Part shown: positions 1-5,395 of the stretch, piece by piece
Layout of the letters: the number at the start of each line of letters is the position of its first letter
Position numbering within the stretch: the first letter of the stretch is position 1
From: an uncultured euryarchaeote
GTDB lineage: Archaea; Thermoplasmatota; Thermoplasmata; UBA10834
Assembly (NCBI GenBank): GCA_937872085.1
Contig: CALMQK010000212.1
Coordinates: 1-8,736 of the forward strand
DNA: 8,736 nucleotides
Direction: 5' to 3'
Translations under genes and position numbers: made by a program
Notes under the pieces: model-generated
Told to the model about the DNA's origin: nothing
Seen by the model: only the letters and a program-made list of their open reading frames with translations
Databases searched by the model: none

Positions 1-397
1 GCTTCAGTGCCTTCAGCTGGAGGAGGTCTGGTGCGACCTGAAGCATTGCAGGCTGGACAAGTTCTCGGAGGCCGAGGACGCCGCGCTCAAGGAGGCGATC
101 TCGAATCTTGATACCCTCGGGTTCATGGGAGGGGTGGCCTTGCTCGATGGAAAGGTCCAGGCGCTGACGGTCGGCGAGAAGCTGAATTCGACGACGGCGG
201 TGGTGCACTTCGAAAAAGCGAACCCGGAGATACGCGGTCTCTACCAGGTCATCAACCAGCAATTCTGCGAGCGTGCCCTGAAGGACTTCGAGTTCGTGAA
301 CAGGGAGCAGGATGTCGGTGAGCCGGGGTTGCGACGTGCGAAAGAGGGTTACCACCCCCATCATTTCGTGGAGAAGAGTCTGCTCACTCTATCCTGA
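1..397 (+). CDS. DUF2156 family protein, C-terminal part (5' end outside window)
   Basis: The reading frame is open from the window edge (frame 2, first complete codon at position 2) to a TGA at 395-397, giving the last 131 residues of a longer protein. The C-terminal motif NREQDVGEPGLRRAKEGYHP followed by HHFVEK is the hallmark end of DUF2156 / phosphatidylglycerol lysyltransferase-C-like proteins. These are double-GNAT-fold proteins thought to transfer acyl or aminoacyl groups, often to lipids. The stretch with GFMGGVALLDGKVQALTVGEKLN matches the usual GNAT strand pattern, in which a residue run such as 'G.....G...A...GE.L' precedes acyl-donor contacts. The substrate is unknown and most archaeal members are uncharacterised. 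The start and N-terminal half cannot be seen. A T-rich tract (CTCCTTTTCC, about 401-410) just after the stop may act as an archaeal terminator, but this is weak. Confidence 0.8.
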   Translation, partial: LQCLQLEEVWCDLKHCRLDKFSEAEDAALKEAISNLDTLGFMGGVALLDGKVQALTVGEKLNSTTAVVHFEKANPEIRGLYQVINQQFCERALKDFEFVNREQDVGEPGLRRAKEGYHPHHFVEKSLLTLS

Positions 398-417
398 AAT
401 CTCCTTTTCCAGCAGCG

Positions 418-432
418 CGGAAGACTATTTAT
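418..432 (+). promoter_or_regulatory. Candidate archaeal promoter (BRE + TATA) for the RAM-domain gene pair
   Basis: A purine-rich stretch (CGGAAGA, about 418-424) precedes the A/T-rich element CTATTTAT at 425-432. The ATG at 473 lies about 41 bases downstream, which would leave a short leader of roughly 15-20 bases if transcription starts about 25 bases after the TATA box. That leader would contain GGAAGGGAT (459-467). This is inferred from sequence only. Confidence 0.4.
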
Positions 433-472
433 GCAGCGAACTCTTTTCGCTCTCCAACGGAAGGGATTAGCT

Positions 473-706
473 ATGGTCAAGTCATGCATCTTGGTCTGTT
501 GCAAACTGTTGAAGACGAAGAAGGTCGTTGACCTGGCGAGGAAGCAGCCAGGGGTGAAGGATGCCTTCATGGTGCACGGGCGATGGGACATCGCAGTGCA
601 GACGGAGGACCTCGACCTCATGAAGCTCGCGGAGATAGGAATGAACATCTACAAGGCCGAGGGAGTGGAGATCGTAGAGACGCTCGTCGGCTGGCCGGAG
701 GCGTGA
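473..706 (+). CDS. Stand-alone Lrp/AsnC effector-binding (RAM) domain protein 1
   Basis: Encodes 77 residues that consist only of the AsnC_trans_reg / RAM domain, the ferredoxin-like alpha-beta fold that Lrp/AsnC regulators use to dimerise and bind small effectors such as amino acids. Visible family features are the first beta strand (KSCILVCCKL), the helix plus turn ending QPGVKDAFMVHGRWDIAVQ, and the closing strand VEIVETLVGW. There is no helix-turn-helix, so it cannot bind DNA alone in the usual way. It may pair with full Lrp proteins or with its neighbour. I chose the ATG at 473 because MVKS begins the conserved first strand and matches the neighbour's MVKA. An upstream in-frame ATG at 431 overlaps the predicted TATA box and adds 14 non-conserved residues. 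The stop overlaps the ribosome binding site of the next gene, so the two are very probably cotranscribed. The ligand is unknown. Confidence 0.8.
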   Translation: MVKSCILVCCKLLKTKKVVDLARKQPGVKDAFMVHGRWDIAVQTEDLDLMKLAEIGMNIYKAEGVEIVETLVGWPEA

Positions 707-711
707 GGTGG
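705..711 (+). promoter_or_regulatory. Strong ribosome binding site for RAM-domain gene 2
   Basis: GAGGTGG sits 5 bases before the ATG at 717 and overlaps the stop codon of the preceding gene. It matches the archaeal anti-Shine-Dalgarno. It argues for the ATG at 717 over the in-frame GTG at 708, which lies inside the site itself. Confidence 0.65.
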
Positions 712-716
712 TCCAC

Positions 717-938
717 ATGGTGAAGGCAGTAGTACTTGTGATGTTGGAGCCTAAGACGGTCGATGACGCCGACAAGATCACGAAGATCCCCGGCGTGACG
801 GACGGATTCCTAGTGTTCGGCCATTACGACTACGCAGCGTTCGTGGATGTCCAGGGGCTGGAGAAGGTCGGGCAGATCGCCGACAAGATCCAGAAGCTGG
901 GCTTCGTCCGATACGTCGAGACGCTCATCGAGAGATAG
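717..938 (+). CDS. Stand-alone Lrp/AsnC effector-binding (RAM) domain protein 2
   Basis: Encodes 73 residues with the same single RAM fold as its upstream neighbour. It has strand 1 (MVKAVVLVML), a helix (DDADKITKI), the conserved turn and strands with PGVTDGFLVFGHYDYAAFV, and a final strand RYVETLIE. Alignment by eye with protein 1 shows shared positions MVK, LV, PGV-D-F-V-G, D-A and VETL, so the two look like an old tandem duplication that has diverged a good deal. There is no DNA-binding domain. The start at 717 is supported by GAGGTGG five bases upstream. Only 10 bases separate the two genes. A heteromeric sensor, or partner subunits for a full-length Lrp protein, are both plausible. The ligand cannot be read from the sequence. 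Confidence 0.8.
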   Translation: MVKAVVLVMLEPKTVDDADKITKIPGVTDGFLVFGHYDYAAFVDVQGLEKVGQIADKIQKLGFVRYVETLIER

Positions 939-962
939 GTGCCGTCGGTCAAACCATTTCCT

Positions 963-1059
963 CTTGAGGTTTTTCAAGTCGAATCGCCCTTGGCTCGAAG
1001 GGCAATGGAGGCGCCCAAGGGCGAAGCCCCCGCCGATATCCGGACAATCCCTTCGACTT
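963..1059. repeat. Cluster of nested and competing inverted repeats in the intergenic gap
   Basis: An outer dyad AAGTCGAA (976-983) / TTCGACTT (1052-1059) is perfect over 8 bases. It encloses an inner perfect 9-base dyad CGCCCTTGG (985-993) / CCAAGGGCG (1015-1023). A third dyad GCCCTT (986-991) / AAGGGC (998-1003) uses the same left arm as the inner one, so the two cannot form together. A small stem CTTGA (963-967) / TCAAG (974-978) flanks a TTTTT run at 970-974. The region lies 25 bases after the second RAM gene and ahead of the hppA TATA box. It could be a 3' UTR or terminator structure, a small RNA, or a protein-binding region. The dyads are seen directly; any function is open. Confidence 0.5.
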
Positions 1060-1091
1060 CTATACAAAGATGTGTCTGGGCGACGCTAGAC

Positions 1092-1099
1092 ATTTATAC
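1092..1099 (+). promoter_or_regulatory. Candidate TATA box for hppA
   Basis: ATTTATAC lies about 43 bases before the ATG at 1142, placing transcription start near 1120 and leaving a leader of about 20 bases with GGAGAGA (1130-1136) as ribosome binding site. A second A/T-rich element, TATACAAA at 1061-1068, is a less well spaced alternative. Confidence 0.5.
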
Positions 1100-1141
1100 G
1101 GGAACCCTAATCTGCGAGAACAACTGAATGGAGAGAATAGG

Positions 1142-3316
1142 ATGGTAGACATCACCCTCGTAATACCGATCGCAGGGGCGGTCGGGCTAGCTTTTGCAGG
1201 CTATCTGACCTGGTACGTGTTCCGCAAGGACCAAGGCAGCCCTGAGATGCAGGAGATAGGGAATGCAATCAGGCAAGGCGCAGAAGCCTACATGAGACGA
1301 CAGTATAGCACGATCATCGTGATCAGTATCATGCTGTCGTTCCTGATCATGGGGCTGATAGACCCCAAGCCGTGGGTCGGCCTTTCTTTCCTTGTCGGGG
1401 CAATGGCATCCGCCCTGTCCGGATACATAGGAATGTATGTGAGCGTGAGGTCGAACACACGGACCGCTGCGGCCGCCAGGCGATCGCTCAATGAGGCCCT
1501 GGTAACGTCCTTCAGAGGAGGAGCAGTCTCCGGCATGGGCGTGGTGTCGCTCAGCCTGATCGGGGTTGCAGGCATCTTCTACACGTTCCACACTAGCATG
1601 GGATTCGACGCCTCGAAGTCGCTGTACGCCGCCATCGGATTCGCGTTCGGCGCGAGCTTTGCAGCTCTTTTCGCTCAGCTTGGAGGCGGTATCTACACCA
1701 AAGCAGCCGACGTTGGCGCCGACCTCGTGGGCAAGATCGAGGCGGGCATTCCCGAGGATGACCCCCGGAACCCCGCAGTCATTGCTGACCTCGTAGGAGA
1801 CAACGTCGGGGATTGCGCAGGCAGAGGTGCGGACCTGTTCGAATCCACTGCAGCGGAGAACATCGGGGCGATGGTGCTCGGTCTCTCCCTGTTCACGTTC
1901 TGGACACAGCTGGTCCCGGCGGATCTCCGCTGGTCGGACTCCAAGGCTCTGGTCTGGATCTTCTTCCCCCTGGTGGCGAGGTCGTTCGGGATCTTCGCGT
2001 CACTGGCCGGAGTCCTTGCAGTCCGTCTCAAGCGCGAGGACAAGGACCCCATGTCTGGAATCAACATGGGGTACTACATCACCTGCATTCTTGCCGCGAT
2101 ATTCTTCTACATTGCCACTCGGGTCATGCTGGGTGACAAGTACCTCTACTTCTTCGGAGCTGGCCTGATTGGCATCGGCCTCAGCATCGTGATAGTCTAC
2201 ATCACCCAATATTACACTTCGGGGAACTGGAGACCAGTCCGGGAGATCGCCCAGGCCTCGACCACTGGTCCAGCCACGAACATCATCACGGGCCTGTCGA
2301 TTGCCATGGAGACGACCGCTCTCCCCGTGATTGCTATCATCGTTGCGCTCCTCGGCGCCTTTGGGCTCGGTCAGATGGCAGCCCCGACGGACCCGGATAT
2401 CGTCAACTCGACCGCCTTCAACTACTCGACCTACAAGCTGGTCTATGGGTTCTACGGCACGGCCGTGGCGACCATGGGCATGCTGGCGACTTGCGCATTC
2501 ATCTTGGCCACGGACACATTCGGCCCGATCACCGACAACGCTGGCGGCATCGTCGAGATGTCGAATCAGCCGGAGGAGATAAGGCGAAGGACCGACAAAC
2601 TCGACGCCTGCGGCAACACGACCAAGGCGCTCACGAAGGGATACGCGATGGCCAGTGCCGCATTGGCCGCCTTCCTTCTGTTCGGGGCGTATTTCGAGCG
2701 CGTCGCCACGAAGAAGTTCAACGGTGACTTGGGCCTTGCTTTCCATGTGGACCTTGCTAAGCCAGAGGTCTTCGTTGGTGGGCTCCTCGGGGCGATGCTG
2801 GTGTTCCTGTTCGCATCTCTTGCGATCAGAGCCGTGGGAAAGGCAGCCCATGAGATGATCAACGAGGTGAGGCGACAATTCAAGGCCGATCCGGGGATAA
2901 TGGCGAACACCTCCAAGCCAGACTACGCCAAGTGCGTGGATATCGCGACCAAAGGCGCATTGAAGGCGATGATACTGCCAGCAATCCTTCCGGTCCTCGT
3001 TCCGGTCAGTTTCGGCATACTCATGAAGGCCTTGGGGTACGACGCCCCTCAGGCCGTGGGTGCGCTCCTGATGGTCGGCACGATCACGGGCATCATGGTT
3101 GCGAACATGTTCAACAACGGCGGCGGTGCCTGGGACAACGCCAAGAAGTACATCGAATCCGGGAACTTTGGGGGCAAGAAGACCCCTGCGCACGCGGCTG
3201 CGGTGGTCGGAGACACGGTCGGAGATCCGCTCAAGGACACAGCCGGCCCTTCCATACACGTGCTCGTGAAGCTGCTGGCGACCGTGACATTGGTATTCGT
3301 CGTGCTCTTCATCTAA
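1142..3316 (+). CDS. hppA: Membrane-bound proton-translocating pyrophosphatase, K+-independent type
   Basis: Encodes 724 residues, a normal length for M-PPases, with about 16 hydrophobic segments. The enzyme splits cytoplasmic PPi to phosphate and uses the energy to export cations. Catalytic motifs are all present: DVGADLVGKIE at residues 190-200, DNVGDCAGRGADLFES from residue 220, and the C-terminal GDTVGDPLKDTAGPSIH from about residue 690. These supply the acidic residues that bind Mg2+ and PPi. The class-defining position is lysine (GNTTKA, K495). Established family knowledge links Lys here to K+-independent H+ pumps, and Ala here to K+-dependent enzymes including Na+ pumps. I chose ATG 1142 because it follows GGAGAGA and begins the first membrane helix (DITLVIPIAGAVGLAF). 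An in-frame ATG at 1070 would put the candidate TATA box inside the gene. It appears monocistronic: an 82-base gap with a strong promoter follows. Confidence 0.96.
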   Translation: MVDITLVIPIAGAVGLAFAGYLTWYVFRKDQGSPEMQEIGNAIRQGAEAYMRRQYSTIIVISIMLSFLIMGLIDPKPWVGLSFLVGAMASALSGYIGMYVSVRSNTRTAAAARRSLNEALVTSFRGGAVSGMGVVSLSLIGVAGIFYTFHTSMGFDASKSLYAAIGFAFGASFAALFAQLGGGIYTKAADVGADLVGKIEAGIPEDDPRNPAVIADLVGDNVGDCAGRGADLFESTAAENIGAMVLGLSLFTFWTQLVPADLRWSDSKALVWIFFPLVARSFGIFASLAGVLAVRLKREDKDPMSGINMGYYITCILAAIFFYIATRVMLGDKYLYFFGAGLIGIGLSIVIVYITQYYTSGNWRPVREIAQASTTGPATNIITGLSIAMETTALPVIAIIVALLGAFGLGQMAAPTDPDIVNSTAFNYSTYKLVYGFYGTAVATMGMLATCAFILATDTFGPITDNAGGIVEMSNQPEEIRRRTDKLDACGNTTKALTKGYAMASAALAAFLLFGAYFERVATKKFNGDLGLAFHVDLAKPEVFVGGLLGAMLVFLFASLAIRAVGKAAHEMINEVRRQFKADPGIMANTSKPDYAKCVDIATKGALKAMILPAILPVLVPVSFGILMKALGYDAPQAVGALLMVGTITGIMVANMFNNGGGAWDNAKKYIESGNFGGKKTPAHAAAVVGDTVGDPLKDTAGPSIHVLVKLLATVTLVFVVLFI

Positions 3317-3322
3317 GGACGG

Positions 3323-3356
3323 CCACGGGTCAATAAACCATATATATGACCACGGG
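3323..3356 (+). promoter_or_regulatory. Promoter of the rpo7-spt4 operon with flanking repeats
   Basis: The A/T-rich core ATATATAT (3340-3347), preceded by an A-rich BRE-like stretch (AATAAACC, 3332-3339), is the clearest TATA box in the window. It lies about 52 bases before the rpo7 ATG. The core is flanked by a direct repeat CCACGGG (3323-3329 and 3350-3356, 27 bases apart) and by an inverted pair GGTCA (3328-3332) / TGACC (3347-3351). These arms could be a regulator site that competes with TBP/TFB, though short repeats of this kind may be chance. Confidence 0.65.
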
Positions 3357-3398
3357 CATCGAGAGGCCCGCGAGTCATTCGATTAGAGGACTGTCTAG

Positions 3399-3968
3399 AT
3401 GTACGTGATTTCATCCAAAGAAGATGTCGTCAGGATACCGCCGAACCTCCTGGGGGAGGATTTCGACAAGCTCTCGGTGAGGCTCACTCAGGAATCCTTC
3501 CAGAACAAGGTGGAGGCGGACGGCAGCTACACGGTGCTCGTCCGGAACATCGAGGCCCAGGGCGGCGGAAGGATCATACACGGCGACGGAGCCGTCTACC
3601 AGAAGGTCAAGTTCGACGCGATGATGTTCAGGCCCATGCTCCATGAGGTCATCGAGGGAAGCATCTGCGAGGTACTCAAGTTCGGGGCATTCGTCCGTTT
3701 CGGCCCACTGGACGGCCTGCTTCACATCAGCCAGATCATGGATGATAGGATAGACATAGACGTCGAGGGTCGGAGGCTCGTCGGCAAGGACACGAAGCGT
3801 GAGCTTCGACTCGGCGACAGCGTCCGTGCCAGGATAGTCTCGCTGAGCATAAACGAGAGGAGCCCGAGGGAGAGCAAGATCGGCCTGACGATGCGACAGC
3901 CTGGCCTGGGCAAGCTCGAATGGATAGAAGAGGATCGCAAGAAGCGCGAGGAGAAGAAGAAGGAATGA
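3399..3968 (+). CDS. rpo7: DNA-directed RNA polymerase subunit Rpo7 (E')
   Basis: Encodes 189 residues, the expected size for Rpo7 (RpoE', homologue of eukaryotic Rpb7), which with Rpo4 forms the RNA polymerase stalk. The stalk helps open promoter DNA and binds the emerging transcript. The N-terminal tip domain (about residues 1-80) ends in VYQKVKFDAMMFRP, typical of the family. An S1/OB RNA-binding domain follows (about 82-168), with GSICEVLKFGAFVRFGPLDG and LLHIS. The C-terminal tail (171-189) is highly charged, rich in Lys and Glu. It is the first gene of a five- or six-gene operon, and its stop overlaps the spt4 start in ATGA (3965-3968). The rpo7-spt4 pairing is widely conserved in archaea and supports the call. 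Confidence 0.96.
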   Translation: MYVISSKEDVVRIPPNLLGEDFDKLSVRLTQESFQNKVEADGSYTVLVRNIEAQGGGRIIHGDGAVYQKVKFDAMMFRPMLHEVIEGSICEVLKFGAFVRFGPLDGLLHISQIMDDRIDIDVEGRRLVGKDTKRELRLGDSVRARIVSLSINERSPRESKIGLTMRQPGLGKLEWIEEDRKKREEKKKE

Positions 3969-4150
3969 GGATCGAAAGGGCCTGCAAGCGCTGCAGTACC
4001 ATCACGGAAGAGGGCAAGTGCCCTCTCTGCGGAGGCGACACCTCGAAGGAGTGGCAAGGATATGTCGTGATCATCGACCACACCAAGTCCGAGATCGCGA
4101 GGAGAATGGGTATCCATGTCAACGGCAAGTTCGCCCTCAGAGTTCGCTGA
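3965..4150 (+). CDS. spt4: Transcription elongation factor Spt4 (RpoE'')
   Basis: Encodes 61 residues, the usual size of archaeal Spt4, formerly called RNA polymerase subunit E''. It binds the NGN domain of Spt5, and the pair clamps over the polymerase cleft to raise processivity. The zinc ribbon is intact: Cys7-x2-Cys10 and Cys19-x2-Cys22 (RACKRC, CPLCGG). It is followed by the family's SKEWQGYVVIIDHTKSEIA segment, which forms the sheet that contacts Spt5, and by the typical close GIHVNGKFALRV. The ATG at 3965 overlaps the rpo7 stop by four bases, and the purine-rich end of rpo7 (GAGGAGAAGAAGAAGG) can serve as its ribosome binding site. An in-frame start at 3920 would add 15 non-conserved residues and is not favoured. 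Confidence 0.95.
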   Translation: MRIERACKRCSTITEEGKCPLCGGDTSKEWQGYVVIIDHTKSEIARRMGIHVNGKFALRVR

Positions 4151-4664
4151 TACATTCCCAGAGAAAGACCTTGAGCTCCCGGAGGACATGAGGGAGGAGC
4201 TCGCCAAACCCTTTGGACAGATGGTGCCCGCACGGGCACTAAGGAAACACATCAAAGGCAGCCCCAGGGTAATAACGGTCGGGGATGTCGTAACCATCAC
4301 TCTCCTTCAGATGAAGATGGAGCCCGATGTCGCGGTGTTCGACTACAAGACCCAGCGCTCCGAGGACCACAGGGCCAAGGAGCGCATCTCGAAGATGAGC
4401 GGCAAGGTGGTCAAGGTCGAGAACCCGGCCGGGAAGATCACGCGCGCGCTGTGGCGGGCAGTGAAGGCCGCCGTCAGCGCGAAGGAACGGATCAAGATAG
4501 AGGTCGTCGGAGAAGAGGACCTCGCGGCGCTGGTCGCGATCGCGACCGCGCCGAAGGGAGCACATATCATATACGGCCTGCCCCAGAGGGGCCTCGTGGT
4601 CGTCGAGGTGGACGACAAGGCGAGGTCCGTGGCGGTGGCCGCGATAAAGCGAATGGCAAGGTGA
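4116..4664 (+). CDS. GTP-dependent dephospho-CoA kinase (DUF359 family)
   Basis: Encodes up to 182 residues of the archaeal DUF359 family. Its Thermococcus kodakarensis member was shown to be the GTP-dependent dephospho-CoA kinase, catalysing the last step of coenzyme A synthesis in place of the bacterial P-loop CoaE. Visible family segments are LPEDMREELAKPFG (21-34), GDVVT (56-60), FDYKTQRS (75-82), NPAGKIT (103-109), GEEDLAAL (132-139) and YGLPQRGLVVVEVD (153-166). There is no P-loop, as expected. The start is uncertain. ATG 4116 overlaps spt4 by 35 bases and keeps the conserved LPED. ATG 4188, after GGAGG, would remove LPED, so I prefer 4116. About 15 N-terminal residues (STASSPSEFADTFPEKD) look non-conserved. 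It sits between spt4 and rps24e, a recurrent archaeal arrangement. Confidence 0.9.
   Translation: MSTASSPSEFADTFPEKDLELPEDMREELAKPFGQMVPARALRKHIKGSPRVITVGDVVTITLLQMKMEPDVAVFDYKTQRSEDHRAKERISKMSGKVVKVENPAGKITRALWRAVKAAVSAKERIKIEVVGEEDLAALVAIATAPKGAHIIYGLPQRGLVVVEVDDKARSVAVAAIKRMAR
4660..4664 (+). promoter_or_regulatory. Ribosome binding site deciding the GTG start of rps24e
   Basis: GGTGA overlaps the stop of the dephospho-CoA kinase gene and lies four bases before the GTG at 4669. No in-frame ATG exists ahead of the conserved S24e N-terminus, so the GTG start is well supported. Confidence 0.6.
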
Positions 4665-4668
4665 GTCA

Positions 4669-5130
4669 GTGGAGATCGAGATAGTTTCCAAGGAAGAGAA
4701 CCAGCTGCTGGACAGGACAGAGATCAAGTTCAAGGCGGTACACCCGAAGGAAGGGACTCCCCAGAGGGAGACCGTCAGGGACAAGCTGTCGGCGCTTCTG
4801 AACGCCCCGAAGGAGCGAGTAATAGTCGACGGGATGAACTCCGAGTTCGGCATGATGGAGACTGTCGGGTACGCCAAGGTCTACAAGACGAAGGAGGCCG
4901 CCATGAAGTTCGAGCGGATGCACGTGCTCGTCAGGAACAAGCTGAAGGAGAGGGTCAAGGTCGAGAAGAAGGCCGCGACCAAGGCACCAGTAGCCGCTCC
5001 CAGGGCAGTGAAGTCAGCCGAGAAGCCAGCCGAGAAGCCGGCGGAGAAACCTGCCGAGAAGCCCGCCGAGAAACACGCTGAGAAACACGCCGAGAAGAAG
5101 GCGGACAAGCCAGCTGAGAAGAAGGCGTAG
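4669..5130 (+). CDS. rps24e: Small ribosomal subunit protein S24e with AEKP-repeat tail
   Basis: Encodes 153 residues from a GTG start. Residues 1 to about 100 are the S24e domain: EIEIVSKEENQLLDRTEIKF, the HPKEGTPQRETVRDKLSALL helix region, and the signature GMNSEFGMMETVGYAKVYKT followed by KEAAMKFERMHV. It is a component of the 30S subunit shared by archaea and eukaryotes. After a linker (VEKKAATKAPVAAPRAVKS) comes an odd tail from about residue 117: roughly eight AEKP/AEKH/AEKK units ending in AEKKA. Archaeal S24e is usually about 100-130 residues, so this extension is unusual. It is probably a disordered or helical basic-acidic extension at the ribosome surface. It starts four bases after the kinase gene and ends ten bases before rps27ae, so it is cotranscribed with both. 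Confidence 0.94.
   Translation: MEIEIVSKEENQLLDRTEIKFKAVHPKEGTPQRETVRDKLSALLNAPKERVIVDGMNSEFGMMETVGYAKVYKTKEAAMKFERMHVLVRNKLKERVKVEKKAATKAPVAAPRAVKSAEKPAEKPAEKPAEKPAEKHAEKHAEKKADKPAEKKA
5017..5127 (+). repeat. Imperfect 12-base tandem repeat encoding AEKP/AEKH units
   Basis: The unit is close to GCCGAGAAGCCA and repeats about nine times with mostly synonymous changes (GCC/GCG/GCT, AAG/AAA), plus Pro to His and Pro to Lys changes. One copy reads GCGGAC (Ala-Asp) instead of Ala-Glu. The silent variation means the array has been kept at protein level for some time and is not a fresh slippage event, though copy number could still vary between strains. Confidence 0.8.
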
Positions 5131-5140
5131 GTGAACTCAA

Positions 5141-5332
5141 ATGGCCGACAAGCAACCAAAACCAAAGCAGATCAGGGTCGCCAAGAAGGATTACTTCAAG
5201 GTCGAAGGCGGGAAGCTCACTAGGAGCAGGAAGCACTGTCCGAAGTGCGGTCCCGGAGTGTTCATGGCGGAGCACGCCAACAGGTCCTCCTGCGGCAAGT
5301 GCGGCTATACGGAGTTCAAGAAGGGCAAGTGA
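5141..5332 (+). CDS. rps27ae: Small ribosomal subunit protein S27ae (zinc ribbon)
   Basis: Encodes 63 residues, typical for archaeal S27ae; the eukaryotic form is made as a ubiquitin fusion. The N-terminus is basic and lysine-rich. It is followed by the family core DYFKVEGGKLTRSRKHCPKC and a C4 zinc ribbon formed by Cys33-x2-Cys36 and Cys51-x2-Cys54, in the contexts HCPKCGPGVFMAEHANR and SCGKCGYTEF. It is part of the 30S head near the decoding region. The ATG at 5141 follows GGTGA (5130-5134), which overlaps the rps24e stop. The rps24e-rps27ae pair is conserved across archaea. The next gene is often kae1 in other archaea; here it is not. Confidence 0.96.
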   Translation: MADKQPKPKQIRVAKKDYFKVEGGKLTRSRKHCPKCGPGVFMAEHANRSSCGKCGYTEFKKGK

Positions 5333-5395
5333 GTCGAGCTCCAGTCCTGCGACAAGCTTCTTCCAGGGCCCGCCTCTCCGGGTGAGTGAGACGCC

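Noticed and set aside
939..1127. Small open frame (62 codons) just after the second RAM gene
   Set aside because: It starts directly at the stop of the previous gene without a ribosome binding site and runs through the inverted-repeat cluster. The peptide shows no family features.
1070..1141. In-frame 24-residue N-terminal extension of the pyrophosphatase
   Set aside because: The extra residues are hydrophilic and not family-like, and the candidate TATA box (1092-1099) and GGAGAGA ribosome binding site both fall inside it.
2000..3259. A 419-residue open frame on the - strand opposite hppA
   Set aside because: It is an antisense shadow of the well-supported pyrophosphatase gene. Its product is rich in His, Arg, Glu and Asp with no recognisable domain, as expected from a GC-rich gene read backwards.
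4224..4239. Perfect palindrome GTGCCCG-CA-CGGGCAC
   Set aside because: It lies inside the dephospho-CoA kinase coding region and encodes conserved-looking residues (VPARA). A chance dyad in GC-rich coding DNA is the simpler reading.
5333..5395. Possible promoter or attenuator between rps27ae and the YgbA-like gene
   Set aside because: No A/T-rich TATA-like element and only very short stems (4 bases) are present in the 63 bases.
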